Shown: positions 1 to 8,910, numbered from the stretch's first letter. The stretch is 45,725 bases of DNA from HGM13862 sp031553915 (GCA_031553915.1 JAVBKT010000006.1:1-45725); one strand, 5' to 3'. Translations and numbers: made by a program. The notes: generated from the letters alone by a model not told the origin.

Positions 1-280
1 GTCGTTATCGCTCCTAGCCAGGCAGGCAGCCTGCCTTCGACCTAGCTGGCCTTTGCCTACGTCAAAGTCACAGCTAATGCACTAGCTACGCGTCGTCGCT
101 CTGCCTGGTCCAGCCCGACCATCCATCCGTCGGAGGTGCCGGCAGTTTTGGTGGGAAAACAGTGAGCAGATCCTGGTGAAAACATTGCTTTTCGTAGTAG
201 ATCTACGGGGAGCAATGTTTTCAACTGAAGATGCCAGCGTTTTCCCACCAAAACCGCATGGGGTTCGTATTCCTAATGGC
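1..280. repeat. Palindromic repeat element, copy A (left end lies outside the window)
   Basis: About 90% identical by hand alignment to 17318-17596. The right terminal inverted repeat is 255-280. Visible stems: a 15-base palindrome around 20-36; a stem pairing AGCTG (44-48) with CAGCT (71-75); a perfect 16-bp stem pairing 145-160 with 239-254; and inside it a long hairpin near 180-222 whose arms read AAAACATTGCT and AGCAATGTTTT, with a nested CGTAG/CTACG stem. No reading frame is conserved between the two copies because 1- and 2-base indels shift it. The left 54 bases expected from copy B lie beyond the window. Non-coding; function unknown. Confidence 0.85.
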
Positions 281-645
281 TAGGCCTTGGGACGAAAAAC
301 CAGCGCCACAAAGAAGCCGGCGATAACCGCTGATGAAACACCGGCTGACACCTTGCTGAGGAGGCCGCCCAAAATGCCGAAAAAGCCTTCAGCTGCACCT
401 GCCTTGGCGCCTTCAACCAGAATATTGCCAAAATTGCTGATCGGCAGCATTGCGCCAAAACCGGCAAACTCCACCAGCAGCGGATAAACGCCGACTATCG
501 AAAGCACACTGCCGCTGACCACCAAAACACTCATGGTATGCGCCGGGGTAAGGTTTGCCACATCAAGTAAGATCTGGCCGATAACACAGATTAAGCCGCC
601 AATCACAAAAGCGCGGAAAAGTTGCATCAAGATATCTTCCATCAT
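280..645 (-). CDS. spoVAE: Stage V sporulation protein AE (SpoVAEb-type)
   Basis: A 121-residue, almost entirely hydrophobic protein with about four membrane segments and the SpoVAE signature region VANLTPAHTMSVLVVSG. In the SpoVA family, AC, AD and AE form a spore inner-membrane channel that moves Ca-dipicolinate into the forespore and out at germination. It is last in spoVAC-AD-AE: its ATG at 645 shares one base with the spoVAD stop, and a GAGGTGAG ribosome site lies just upstream. A second in-frame ATG follows at 642. The TAG stop (280-282) directly abuts the end of repeat copy A, so no native 3' flank is visible. Function comes from family membership. Confidence 0.93.
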   Translation of the reverse strand: MMEDILMQLFRAFVIGGLICVIGQILLDVANLTPAHTMSVLVVSGSVLSIVGVYPLLVEFAGFGAMLPISNFGNILVEGAKAGAAEGFFGILGGLLSKVSAGVSSAVIAGFFVALVFRPKA

Positions 646-1664
646 TATTGCTCACCTCTTTCCAAGGCAACCGCATGACTGATCGCCGGAATACTTTCCT
701 TTTGCTGCACTGATAGCGGAGACATCAAAGCCCCGGTGGCGCAAAGCAGCACCCGCTGCAGCTCGCCTTTGGCAATGCGGTGATAAATATGGCCGAGCCC
801 TACTGAGGCCGCGCAGCCACAGCCGCTGCCGCCGGAAAAAACAGCTTTATTGTCCTGATAAAGCAATAAGCCGCAATCAGCAAGCTTACCTTCCTCCATG
901 ACAATGCCGCTCAAATTAAGCAATTCCTGAGCAATAGAAAGCCCTACTTCACCCAAATCTCCGCTGAGAATCAAATCATAATAATCGCCCTCAACATTCA
1001 TTTCCTGCAAATGCGTTTGCACCGTATCGGCAAAGGCCGGCGCCATTGCCGCTCCCATCTGAAAGGGGTCGGCAATATATTCATCAGCCACCTTGCCCAC
1101 CGTAACCGCGCTAATTCTTACCGGAGCGGGAGCCGCGGCCAACACTGCCGCTCCCGCGGCCGTAGCCGTGCTTTGGCTGTATGGCGGTTTTTGGCTGCCA
1201 TATTCATTGGGATAGCGAAACTGCCGCTCAGCAGTGCAGGTATGGCTGCTGGCCAAAGCTACCACCCTATCCGCTACGCCGGCGCCGACACAAAGTGAAG
1301 CCAGCGCCAAGGCCTCGGTAATGGTAGCGCAGGCCGAAAAAAGGCCGAAAAAGGGAATCTGCAAATTGCGCGCGGTAAAGCCTGAGGGGGTAATCTGATT
1401 GAGCAAATCCCCGGCAAAAAGCAGATCAATATCCTCCAGCTTGAGTCCTGCTTTAGCCACGGCCTCTTTCACGGTAACTTCCTGCATTTTTTGTTCCGCT
1501 TTTTCAAAGCTCACTTGTCCCGCGTGCAAATCAGGAAAAACCTGATCAAAATCTTCGACTATGGGGCTTTTGCCCTCGCGCGGGCCACAGCTGGCTGCCT
1601 GGCCGATAATGCCGATACCCCCGGGGAAAAGCCATGTTTGCCTGCCTTTTTGGATAATTTGCAT
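645..1664 (-). CDS. spoVAD: Stage V sporulation protein AD (SpoVAD)
   Basis: 339 residues, the usual SpoVAD length. SpoVAD is a soluble thiolase-fold protein that binds dipicolinic acid and sits on the outer face of the spore inner membrane with SpoVAC and SpoVAE. Seen here: an N-terminal KGRQTWLFPGG segment, a central LLFAGDLLNQI segment, SGDLGEVG near residue 235, and a small-residue-rich GGSGCGCAASVGLGHI run near 280, all typical of the family. An AGGAGG site precedes the ATG. The gene lies 8 bases after spoVAC and overlaps spoVAE by one base, consistent with one operon. Expression in the forespore is expected from the family; I could not place a sigma-G promoter. Confidence 0.95.
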   Translation of the reverse strand: MQIIQKGRQTWLFPGGIGIIGQAASCGPREGKSPIVEDFDQVFPDLHAGQVSFEKAEQKMQEVTVKEAVAKAGLKLEDIDLLFAGDLLNQITPSGFTARNLQIPFFGLFSACATITEALALASLCVGAGVADRVVALASSHTCTAERQFRYPNEYGSQKPPYSQSTATAAGAAVLAAAPAPVRISAVTVGKVADEYIADPFQMGAAMAPAFADTVQTHLQEMNVEGDYYDLILSGDLGEVGLSIAQELLNLSGIVMEEGKLADCGLLLYQDNKAVFSGGSGCGCAASVGLGHIYHRIAKGELQRVLLCATGALMSPLSVQQKESIPAISHAVALERGEQ

Positions 1665-1672
1665 AAAGCCTC

Positions 1673-2128
1673 CTATATTAATCCGAGCGCCCAGCCCAGC
1701 ACCACTACGACAAAGGCAGAAACAATACCAAAAATCACTACCGCGCCGGCCAGCTTAAAGCTATTGCAGCCGCTGCCCAGCACCAGACCCTCGCTTTTAT
1801 GCTCCATCATTGCCGCAGCGACAGAATTGGCAAAACCACTGATCGGCACAGCAACGCCGGCGCCAAATTTTTGCGCCAGCTTGTCATAGAGGCCAAAGCC
1901 GGTGAATAAAGCAGTCAAAGCAATGACCGCAACAGTCACAATAAGGCTGGCGTCATCCTCTGCCATATCCAAAAAAGTGGTTAGGCAAAAGAGACCTGTT
2001 TGCGCCAGCGCACAGAGAAAACCACCGCCCAAAAAGGCAAAAAGGCAATTCCTGCCTACCTTTTTTTTCGGCGTATGATTATCAATTACGCTTTGATACC
2101 AGGTTTTTGGTTGAGGGGTTTTTGTCAT
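1673..2128 (-). CDS. spoVAC: Stage V sporulation protein AC (SpoVAC)
   Basis: A 151-residue integral membrane protein with a short charged N-terminus and about four hydrophobic segments. The family segment FGAGVAVPISGFANSV lies near residues 88-103 and GLVLGSGCNSFKLAG near 113-127. SpoVAC is a mechanosensitive-type channel component for Ca-DPA movement in the spore inner membrane. The start is supported by AAGGAGAAGG eight bases before the ATG. It is first of the spoVAC-AD-AE operon and divergent from the DUF421 gene. The 135-base divergent gap (2129-2263) presumably holds promoters for both directions, but no convincing sigma-A or sigma-G pair was found there. Confidence 0.94.
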   Translation of the reverse strand: MTKTPQPKTWYQSVIDNHTPKKKVGRNCLFAFLGGGFLCALAQTGLFCLTTFLDMAEDDASLIVTVAVIALTALFTGFGLYDKLAQKFGAGVAVPISGFANSVAAAMMEHKSEGLVLGSGCNSFKLAGAVVIFGIVSAFVVVVLGWALGLI

Positions 2129-2263
2129 AATAGACCTTCTCCTTTACAAATTGTCATCTTTACCAGACAGTATTTACCGAAAAAGTTATCACAATTCATA
2201 ATCTTGGTTAATTTGTACACACTAGTCAAAAGAGAAAATAACAATATACTGTGGAGAACAATT

Positions 2264-2956
2264 ATGTCTATTTTGCTGATTCGGGCCATTTTGATTTACT
2301 TCATCACTCTTTTTGCTATCAAAGCCATGGGCAAAAGGCAGTTAGGGCAATTGCAACCCTTCGAGCTGGTATTAATACTTATCATCTCGGAGCTGGCCTC
2401 CTTGGGGCTGCAAAGCCCGACGATGACTCTTGCCTCCAGCCTAGTTCCGATTGCCATGCTCACTGTTTTGCAAATAATTATTTCTCTGATTAACCTCAAG
2501 AGCGAAAAAATCCGCGCCTTGATCTGCGGCAGGCCGGTGATGGTGATAAGGAATGGCAAACTGATAGAGCAAAACATGATCAAGCTGCGGCTCAATCTCA
2601 ATGATATTACGGAGATGGCGCGCGCTAAGGGCTATTTTGATATCAGCGGCATTGCTAATGCAGTAATGGAAACCAATGGCCAGCTATCGATTATGCCCAA
2701 GACCGCTAAACGCCCGCTTCAGCTGGGAGATATTGAGACCTCTCCGCCAAAAGAGCAGATGGGAACGCTGCTAATCCTCGATGGCCATGTCAACCAGCAA
2801 GCCTTGACTGCCGTTGGCCTTAATGAAAGATGGCTGCATGATATTTTGCAAAAAAACCGTCTGCGCAGCCCCAAGGAAGCTTTTGTCGCCGGACTGGATG
2901 AGAATGGGCGTTTCTTTTTTCAGAAAAAGAATCAACGCCCTGCGGAGGATAAATAA
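2264..2956 (+). CDS. DUF421 family membrane protein (YetF-like)
   Basis: 230 residues from the ATG at 2264. A longer frame open upstream lacks hydrophobic or family sequence, so it was trimmed. There are three N-terminal membrane segments (about residues 4-85), with RQLGQLQPFELVLILIISE typical of DUF421, then a soluble part containing GRPVMVIRNGKLIEQNM. Relatives in spore formers (YetF, YkjA and similar) have been linked to the spore membrane and germinant receptors; the biochemical role is unsettled. It overlaps the next gene by one base (TAATG) and is divergent from spoVAC, an arrangement common in Clostridia. The ribosome site GTGGAG is modest. Confidence 0.85.
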   Translation: MSILLIRAILIYFITLFAIKAMGKRQLGQLQPFELVLILIISELASLGLQSPTMTLASSLVPIAMLTVLQIIISLINLKSEKIRALICGRPVMVIRNGKLIEQNMIKLRLNLNDITEMARAKGYFDISGIANAVMETNGQLSIMPKTAKRPLQLGDIETSPPKEQMGTLLILDGHVNQQALTAVGLNERWLHDILQKNRLRSPKEAFVAGLDENGRFFFQKKNQRPAEDK

Positions 2957-3339
2957 TGACCAAAGTACTCATTTTTATTGCCATCACGCTGGTATTGATT
3001 TTGGCTATCTGCATCCTTTCCCAGTGGTATGTGCTGCATAGCGCGCAAAACCTGCATGACAGCCTTATCCCTGTGGCAAAAGCGATTGAAGAAGACAACT
3101 GGCAGCAGGCCAGAGATAGCTTTGCGCTGGCCAAAGAAAAGTGGCAGGATACAGTGAAAATATGGAAGATAATTATTAACCATCAGGATATGAAAGATGT
3201 AGAAATGAGCTTTGTCGATCTGGAAGCTATTCTTGAGCAGGATGACCGCAACCACGCTACGCAGGAGCTGGCAACCTTATTCTTTTTTATCGACCATGTG
3301 CCGGAAAATGAGCGCATTAATATTGGCAATTTGCTGTAA
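2956..3339 (+). CDS. DUF4363 family small membrane-anchored protein
   Basis: 127 residues. One N-terminal membrane segment (about residues 3-23) is followed by a helical, charged domain of about 100 residues. DUF4363 genes commonly sit directly after DUF421 genes in Clostridia, and the two are probably co-translated: the ATG overlaps the upstream stop by one base and a GGAGG site lies inside the end of the DUF421 gene. The function is unknown. The partner role with DUF421 is inferred from this coupling. A bidirectional terminator follows at once. Confidence 0.75.
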   Translation: MTKVLIFIAITLVLILAICILSQWYVLHSAQNLHDSLIPVAKAIEEDNWQQARDSFALAKEKWQDTVKIWKIIINHQDMKDVEMSFVDLEAILEQDDRNHATQELATLFFFIDHVPENERINIGNLL

Positions 3340-3351
3340 AAAATAGCAAAT

Positions 3352-3385
3352 AAAAACCACCGGCTGAATTGACCGGTGGTTTTTT
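3352..3385. terminator. Bidirectional rho-independent terminator
   Basis: Arms ACCACCGG and CCGGTGGT with a 9-base loop are flanked by A5 on the left and T5 on the right, so the hairpin works in both directions. It separates the convergent DUF4363 and ydbT-like genes. Confidence 0.85.
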
Positions 3386-3412
3386 GATAATCTTTTTAGG
3401 ATATTATGAAAC

Positions 3413-4897
3413 CTAACGCGGGACTTTTTGCTTGTTTTTTGCCTGAACAGAAAGCATAATCTCCTCTTCTATCCGGTCAAAATGGCTCTCATCAAAATAG
3501 CCGATATGATTACTTTGATTAATAGCTGTGGCCAGGATAGAAAGATTGCCATGGGCTAAATGAAAGCGGCGGCTAAGCGGATTTGTTTTTCGCATCAAAC
3601 GCTGCAAACGGCCATACTCTACCGTAATATTACGCTTGGCAAAAACCCCGCTGCTAATACTGATTTTGTCCGCGAACAAAGCCATTTCCTTAGTACGCCA
3701 GGATAAATATCCACTGAGAACAGCAAAGGCCATGAGAATAACAGCCAAGATAATTTTCCCGAAAATCAGGGCCACGGCAGCGGCAATCAGTCCGCAAATT
3801 AACCAGTGAGCCATCACCGGCCATAGCGCCTGACGCGGGGAACGCTGATGCGGACGCGCCTCCCCTACCTCCGCTGATGGCGCATATCCGGGGGCAATGG
3901 CCAAAATAATTTCATGCATCTGCCGGGGCGTGGTCAACAGGCAGAACACCGGCGCCTGATTGCTCTCGCTGTCCCCCATGCCAACATTAATAATCTCACC
4001 GCAGCAAAGATTAAAAATCCGCGCTAATACCGGGCGGTTAATAATTATGGCATTGGTTTTATCGAGCGGCAAGGAAAAATGCTGCGTGACAATCATGCCA
4101 TAGGAAACATCCAGATATTTACCTCTTTTGACCACCTTAAAGTTTTGATAAAGAAAAAAGGGCTTGATTAACTGGTACACTGCCGGGAAAACAGCAACCA
4201 AAATAGGAATCCAGCTGACCTTCCCTGCACCGAGATTCGCTGACCACAGCCAGATCAAAAACCCAAAGGTGGCGGCCACAAGACTGGTAATGGAGAGGCC
4301 CAACAAACAATGGCGCACTACCTGACCAAAGCTGAATTGGCAGATTAGCTCCCCGCCGCTTGCCAGCTGGCTTGGTACATATTCTGCATTCTCATCTACG
4401 GTAGGCATGTCCGTTTGAGCAGCGGCAACAACCTCTTCCCGGCCAATAATCATCGCGCGGATGGCTTTAGCCTGCTCTTTGGTGAAAACCAGATCAAAAT
4501 CGGTTTTATCAGCAGTAGCGCTGGAATTAATATCCAGCTGCAAGCGATAAGTGCCAAAGAGTTTTTCCAATATCCCCTGCTTTAAGTTGACAGAAGATAT
4601 CGTGGAAATTTTCACTGTTGTTTTATTTTTGTTGATGGTGCGGCGGTCAACAATAACGTTTTCATCATTGATGGTGATAAAAGTACGCCGCCAGCGCAGA
4701 AAATTAAAAATCAGGATAACTAAAAGCAAGGTCAGCATGGCCACAAAGATTAATATTTGCCACCTGCTAAAAGTGCGCAGCAGCTCATCCCCGCTGCCGC
4801 TTTGCAAAAGAAAGGCTATCAGAGCGGCAATAACAGCCCAGGCGGTTTTAAGCGTTCGCGTAATAAACATCGAAAAATGGCAGCGGATTTCATTCAT
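3413..4897 (-). CDS. ydbT: PH-like (bPH2/DUF304) membrane protein, YdbT type
   Basis: 494 residues with paired hydrophobic hairpins near residues 12-60, 190-245 and 360-395, alternating with bacterial PH-like domains, as in B. subtilis YdbT. YdbS and YdbT are paired membrane proteins; in B. subtilis they have been associated with resistance to some bacteriocins, but no molecular activity is settled. The ATG at 4897 is preferred over the one at 4903 because the GGAGG site (4907-4911) is 9 bases from 4897 and only 3 from 4903. The gene overlaps the end of ydbS, indicating translational coupling. Confidence 0.82.
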   Translation of the reverse strand: MNEIRCHFSMFITRTLKTAWAVIAALIAFLLQSGSGDELLRTFSRWQILIFVAMLTLLLVILIFNFLRWRRTFITINDENVIVDRRTINKNKTTVKISTISSVNLKQGILEKLFGTYRLQLDINSSATADKTDFDLVFTKEQAKAIRAMIIGREEVVAAAQTDMPTVDENAEYVPSQLASGGELICQFSFGQVVRHCLLGLSITSLVAATFGFLIWLWSANLGAGKVSWIPILVAVFPAVYQLIKPFFLYQNFKVVKRGKYLDVSYGMIVTQHFSLPLDKTNAIIINRPVLARIFNLCCGEIINVGMGDSESNQAPVFCLLTTPRQMHEIILAIAPGYAPSAEVGEARPHQRSPRQALWPVMAHWLICGLIAAAVALIFGKIILAVILMAFAVLSGYLSWRTKEMALFADKISISSGVFAKRNITVEYGRLQRLMRKTNPLSRRFHLAHGNLSILATAINQSNHIGYFDESHFDRIEEEIMLSVQAKNKQKVPR

Positions 4898-5417
4898 CAG
4901 CATCCGCCTCCATGCTCTGTAAACTAATGCCCTGCTGCGCGAGAATATGCCGTACCCTTATTTGCAGGTTATCAGCCATTTCTTCCGCGATATGGTTTTC
5001 CAAAAAAGCGATAGAGACCATACCGCCGGCAGTAGTGGCAATGATCTTTGCCAGGCCATAGAGTCGGTCAATTGGGCCGCTTTTCACGGCAATCTGATGT
5101 ACGCGTTCAATCGGCGCAAATTGCTCTGTGATAAACCATAGGCCTTCACGCACCACAATTTTTTCCTCATCGATCAGATAACGGTAGCGGCGGTAACGAA
5201 TTCCCGGCGCAACAAGCAAATAGATCAGCCACAAAGCGACCCAGGCAGCAAACAGCACATGCGCCCAAGGAGGTAGCGTAATCTCTTGGGAATATAAAAC
5301 CAGCCAGACGATAATTGCAGGTATGATGCAAAACGCGCTGCCGATAGCTGTGCCAACTGTCATACATTTTTTTGCCTTGGGAGCAAGTTTTTTGAATTCT
5401 TTGTCTGAAATTACCAA
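4890..5417 (-). CDS. ydbS: PH-like (bPH2) membrane protein, YdbS type
   Basis: 175 residues. Two N-terminal membrane segments (about 20-42 and 49-68) are followed by a bPH2 domain with RYRRYRYLIDEEKIVVREG and IERVHQIAVKSGPIDRLYGL, both characteristic of the family. It starts with TTG (5415-5417), with GAGGTGA properly spaced upstream; the next in-frame ATG lies inside the domain. It is first of a two-gene operon with ydbT and has a clear sigma-A type promoter at 5437-5465. The molecular role is unknown. Confidence 0.85.
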   Translation of the reverse strand: MVISDKEFKKLAPKAKKCMTVGTAIGSAFCIIPAIIVWLVLYSQEITLPPWAHVLFAAWVALWLIYLLVAPGIRYRRYRYLIDEEKIVVREGLWFITEQFAPIERVHQIAVKSGPIDRLYGLAKIIATTAGGMVSIAFLENHIAEEMADNLQIRVRHILAQQGISLQSMEADADE

Positions 5418-5436
5418 AAATAATCACCTCGTAAAT

Positions 5437-5465
5437 ATTATAATGGCTAGCGAAAAAAAAGGCAA
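5437..5465 (-). promoter_or_regulatory. Sigma-A type promoter for ydbS-ydbT
   Basis: On the minus strand: TTGCCT (5460-5465), a 17-base spacer containing a T-run, and TATAAT (5437-5442), about 20 bases before the TTG start of ydbS. Confidence 0.7.
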
Positions 5466-5612
5466 TTGACGGTTATCTGAAAATATAATCCGTGGCTGCG
5501 GTGAATACACTATTAAAGAAGAAAGGAATCATCTTTGCCCAAGTCGAATTAATATAGGTCATGGAATAAAAGCGGAAACTTTGTTAATAACTACTTATGG
5601 AGGGTAATATTT

Positions 5613-7451
5613 ATGTGCGGAATTATTGGATATCTTGGTCCGCGTCTGGCTATGCCGCTGTTGCTTGAAGGCTTAAAAGCGCAGGAATATCGCGGTTATG
5701 ATTCAGCCGGCGTCGCCGTCCGCGAGCAGGATGCTATCCGTTTGATTCGTTCTAAAGGTAAAATAGCTGAACTGGAAAATAAAATAGATGCGCAATATGG
5801 CAGCGCCACGATTGGCATCGGCCACACGCGCTGGGCCACACACGGCAACCCTACCGATGAAAATTCCCATCCGCATCTGGACTGCAAAAAGGAAATCGCA
5901 GTAGTGCATAATGGCGTCATCGAAAACTATCAGGAGCTAAGGGAGCAGCTGACCCAAGAAGGCCATGTTTTTGCCTCCGAAACCGATACCGAAGTGCTGC
6001 CGCATCTGATAGAAAAATATTATACTGCTGACAGCGACCTGGTGGATGCCGTTTACCGCATGACTGCTGATCTTGACGGCTACTATGCTTTTGCGGTGCT
6101 ATCCGCGCGGGATGACAACCGCCTGGTTTGCGCCAGAATGGATAATCCGCTGATTATCGGCATTGCTGAGGGGGAATATTTCCTCGCCAGCGACATGTCC
6201 GCTTTGGTGGAATACACCCACAATATGCTGATCCTGCAAAACGGCGATATCGCTGACATTACTCCCGCGGGAGTACAGGTTTATCATGACGGCGTGGCGG
6301 TAGAGCGCAAGATTACTGTCATCGACTGGGATAAAGCTGCGGCCAGAAAAGACGGCTATGATCATTTCATGATCAAAGAAATTCATGAGCAGCCACGCGC
6401 CTTAACCCAGACCATTTACGGCCGTTTCAGCGATGATTTCAGCGAGGCGGTCTTTGCTGAATTCAGTGATAGCGATCGAGCCCGGCTGGCTACCATTGAC
6501 AAGGTCTGCATTGTCGCCTGCGGCACTGCTTATCATGCCGGCTTAATCGGCCGCGATGCTATTGAGCAGCTCTTAAATCTGCCGGTGCAGATTGAAGTAG
6601 CCTCGGAATTTCAAAACAGGAATATTATTGTCAACGAACGCACGCTGGCTATCGTTGTCTCTCAATCCGGCGAGACCTATGACACTATTCTCGCTATGCG
6701 CAAATGTCAGGCCAACGGCGCCTTTGTCGTGGCTGTCTGCAATGTTGTTGACAGCACCATTGCCCGCGAAGCTGACGCAGTGCTCTATACCTATGCCGGG
6801 CCGGAAGTAGCCGTGGCCTCTACCAAGGCCTATACCACGCAGCTGGCAGTGCTGTATTTGCTAACCTTTTATCTGGGAAAACTGCAAAACAGAATAGAAG
6901 AATCAGAACTGAAGCGGCTGCTTAAGGAATTGACTCGCCTGCCTGAGCTGGCGGAAAGAACCCTTGCTGATTTGGAAGAGCCGATTAAAAAAATTGCCAC
7001 TGACTTTAAAGATTTAGAAGACGCCTTTTTTATCGGCCGTGGCATGGATGCTGCTGTAGCTATGGAAGGGGCCTTGAAGCTCAAAGAAATATCCTATATT
7101 CATGCGGAGGCCTATGCTGCCGGCGAGCTCAAGCATGGCACTATTGCCTTGATTGTGCCTGATGTGCCGGTTTTGGCCCTGGCTACGCAAAGGGATTTGA
7201 TCGCTAAAATGGTCAGCAATATCAAAGAAATTCAAGCCAGAAAAGCTTTGGTAATCGGCATTAGCTTTGCTACTGAAGATGATGTAGCAAAAATTTGCAA
7301 AACGATTTTGCCGATTCCGGAAATTGACCAACTTTTTGCCCCTGTTTTGGCAAATTTGCCGCAACAGCTGCTGGCCTATTATACAGCCTGCGTCAAAGGA
7401 ACAGATGTTGACCAGCCACGTAATTTGGCAAAAAGCGTAACGGTCGGATAA
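5613..7451 (+). CDS. glmS: Glutamine-fructose-6-phosphate aminotransferase (isomerizing)
   Basis: 612 residues, full length. It makes glucosamine-6-phosphate from fructose-6-phosphate and glutamine, the entry step to UDP-GlcNAc and peptidoglycan. Cys2 (MCGIIGYLG) is the N-terminal glutaminase nucleophile; HTRWATHGNP near residue 73 is a conserved glutaminase motif; two SIS domains follow (SQSGETYDT near 350, GRGMDAAVAMEGALKLKE near 475), and the C-terminus NLAKSVTVG is family-typical. The start has a GGAGGG site. The adjacent upstream 195 bases carry no recognisable glmS ribozyme core. glmM lies 2.3 kb downstream on the other strand. Confidence 0.98.
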   Translation: MCGIIGYLGPRLAMPLLLEGLKAQEYRGYDSAGVAVREQDAIRLIRSKGKIAELENKIDAQYGSATIGIGHTRWATHGNPTDENSHPHLDCKKEIAVVHNGVIENYQELREQLTQEGHVFASETDTEVLPHLIEKYYTADSDLVDAVYRMTADLDGYYAFAVLSARDDNRLVCARMDNPLIIGIAEGEYFLASDMSALVEYTHNMLILQNGDIADITPAGVQVYHDGVAVERKITVIDWDKAAARKDGYDHFMIKEIHEQPRALTQTIYGRFSDDFSEAVFAEFSDSDRARLATIDKVCIVACGTAYHAGLIGRDAIEQLLNLPVQIEVASEFQNRNIIVNERTLAIVVSQSGETYDTILAMRKCQANGAFVVAVCNVVDSTIAREADAVLYTYAGPEVAVASTKAYTTQLAVLYLLTFYLGKLQNRIEESELKRLLKELTRLPELAERTLADLEEPIKKIATDFKDLEDAFFIGRGMDAAVAMEGALKLKEISYIHAEAYAAGELKHGTIALIVPDVPVLALATQRDLIAKMVSNIKEIQARKALVIGISFATEDDVAKICKTILPIPEIDQLFAPVLANLPQQLLAYYTACVKGTDVDQPRNLAKSVTVG

Positions 7452-7469
7452 TAAGGAGTTATTTAACTG

Positions 7470-8849
7470 ATGAATAAAAAAAATGCTTGGCAAAGCTATA
7501 CCAAGAAAGACTTAACTAAGCTGGAAAAACTAGCCAAAGGATACCGTAATTTCCTTGACCACGGCAAAACAGAGCGGGAATGCGTCAGCCAGGTTATTAC
7601 CATGGCAGAGCAGGCCGGATATCGCAATCTGGAGCAAATTATTGAGCAGGGCAGCCAGATTAAAAACGGCGATAAAATCTATGCGGTGTGGATGAAAAAA
7701 ACTGTGGCGCTCTTTAATATCGGCCAGCAGCCCTTAGCCACTGGTTTGGCAATTTTGGGCGCTCATCTTGATTCCCCCCGTTTGGATATCAAGCAAAACC
7801 CCCTTTATGAAGAAAGCGAGCAGGCTTATCTTGATACGCACTATTATGGCGGTATCAAAAAATATCAATGGGTGACTCTGCCGCTAGCTATTCATGGTGT
7901 GGTCGCCAAAAAAGACGGCAGCGTCATTACTGTCAATATTGGCGATGGGGATGACGACCCGGTATTTTGCATCACTGATTTGCTGATTCATCTCTCGCAG
8001 AAGCAGCTGGAGAAAAAAGGCTCTGTACTCATTGAAGGCGAAAGCCTTGATTTGCTGATTGGCAGCATACCGCAAAAGGGCGTGAAAAAAGATGCGGTCA
8101 AGGCCAATATCCTGCGCATTTTGCAGGAGAAGTATGATATAGAGGAAGAGGACTTCCTTTCTGCTGAGCTGGAGATTGTTCCGGCCGGCAAAGCCAAGGA
8201 GGCCGGCTTTGACCAGAGCCTGATTATGGCCTATGGCCACGATGACCGCGTCTGCGCTTATGCCTCGCTGATGGCGCTGCTTGAGCAAGACGCAGCTGAG
8301 CGAACCAGCTGCTGCATTCTTGTTGATAAAGAAGAGATCGGCAGCGTCGGCGCCACCGGTGCGCAATCACTGTTCTTTGAAAACACGGTGGCGGAGATTA
8401 TGTCTGCCATGAAAGCATACAGCACAATAGACTTGCGCCGCGCTTTAGCGAATTCGAAAATGCTCAGCTCGGACGTCAGCGCCGCCTATGACCCGCTATA
8501 TGCTGATGTCTACGAAAAACGAAATGCCGCTTACCTCAGCTATGGCCTGGTTTTCAATAAATATACCGGCGCGCGCGGCAAGAGCGGCAGCAATGATGCC
8601 AATGCTGAATATGTCGCGGAAATCCGCAGGATTATGGATGAGCAGCAAATTGCCTTCCAAACAGCAGAGCTGGGCAAGGTGGATGCCGGCGGCGGCGGAA
8701 CAATTGCCTATATCCTCGCCCTCTATGGCATGGATGTGATAGACTGCGGCGTCGCGGTACTGAATATGCATGCACCCTGGGAGCTGATCAGCAAGGCTGA
8801 TTTATATGAAGCCTTTAGAGGCTATCTGGCCTTTATTGCAAATGTTTAG
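7470..8849 (+). CDS. M18 family metallo-aminopeptidase
   Basis: 459 residues. M18 enzymes are cytosolic, oligomeric zinc aminopeptidases that remove acidic or other N-terminal residues from peptides. Metal and catalytic motifs are present in order: GAHLDSPRLD near residue 97, GHDDRVCAYASL near 253 (metal-binding Asp), DKEEIGSVGATG near 287 (catalytic and metal-binding Glu) and NMHAPWELISKADLYE near 437 (metal-binding His). The ATG is preceded by TAAGGAG, 18 bases after glmS, so co-transcription with glmS is likely although no functional link is obvious. Substrate preference cannot be read from the sequence. Confidence 0.93.
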   Translation: MNKKNAWQSYTKKDLTKLEKLAKGYRNFLDHGKTERECVSQVITMAEQAGYRNLEQIIEQGSQIKNGDKIYAVWMKKTVALFNIGQQPLATGLAILGAHLDSPRLDIKQNPLYEESEQAYLDTHYYGGIKKYQWVTLPLAIHGVVAKKDGSVITVNIGDGDDDPVFCITDLLIHLSQKQLEKKGSVLIEGESLDLLIGSIPQKGVKKDAVKANILRILQEKYDIEEEDFLSAELEIVPAGKAKEAGFDQSLIMAYGHDDRVCAYASLMALLEQDAAERTSCCILVDKEEIGSVGATGAQSLFFENTVAEIMSAMKAYSTIDLRRALANSKMLSSDVSAAYDPLYADVYEKRNAAYLSYGLVFNKYTGARGKSGSNDANAEYVAEIRRIMDEQQIAFQTAELGKVDAGGGGTIAYILALYGMDVIDCGVAVLNMHAPWELISKADLYEAFRGYLAFIANV

Positions 8850-8858
8850 TCAAATCTC

Positions 8859-8888
8859 TTGCTAAAAATCTTTGCTTTGTGATACAAT
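8859..8888 (+). promoter_or_regulatory. Promoter of the first small secreted acidic protein gene
   Basis: TTGCTA (8859-8864), an 18-base spacer and TACAAT (8883-8888), about 45 bases before the ATG. Confidence 0.55.
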
Positions 8889-8896
8889 ATATTCGG

Positions 8897-8910
8897 TATG
8901 GTTTACCATA
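8897..8910 (+). promoter_or_regulatory. Perfect inverted repeat at the transcript start (operator candidate)
   Basis: TATGGT-TT-ACCATA lies 8 bases downstream of the -10 box, where transcription would start. Its size and position suit a dimeric repressor. The second paralogue's promoter lacks this repeat. Binding is inference. Confidence 0.35.

Noticed and set aside
57..251. Open frames inside the repeat copies (minus 57-251; minus 17359-17616; plus 17274-17477)
   Set aside because: Frames are shifted between copies by small indels and the encoded sequences are not conserved, so the element is treated as non-coding.
2000..2263. N-terminal extension of the DUF421 protein
   Set aside because: The extra 88 codons overlap spoVAC on the other strand and lack family sequence; the ATG at 2264 gives the normal protein.
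5441..5450. TAATGGCTAG matching the outer end and flank of the repeat element
   Set aside because: Only 10 bases match and no further repeat sequence follows; it also overlaps the ydbS promoter region. Chance is likely.
5466..5485. TTGACG near TATAAT upstream of glmS as a promoter
   Set aside because: The spacing is about 12 bases, too short for a sigma-A promoter.
5418..5612. Possible glmS ribozyme upstream of glmS
   Set aside because: The conserved core sequences of the self-cleaving glmS RNA were not found in the 195 bases before the gene.
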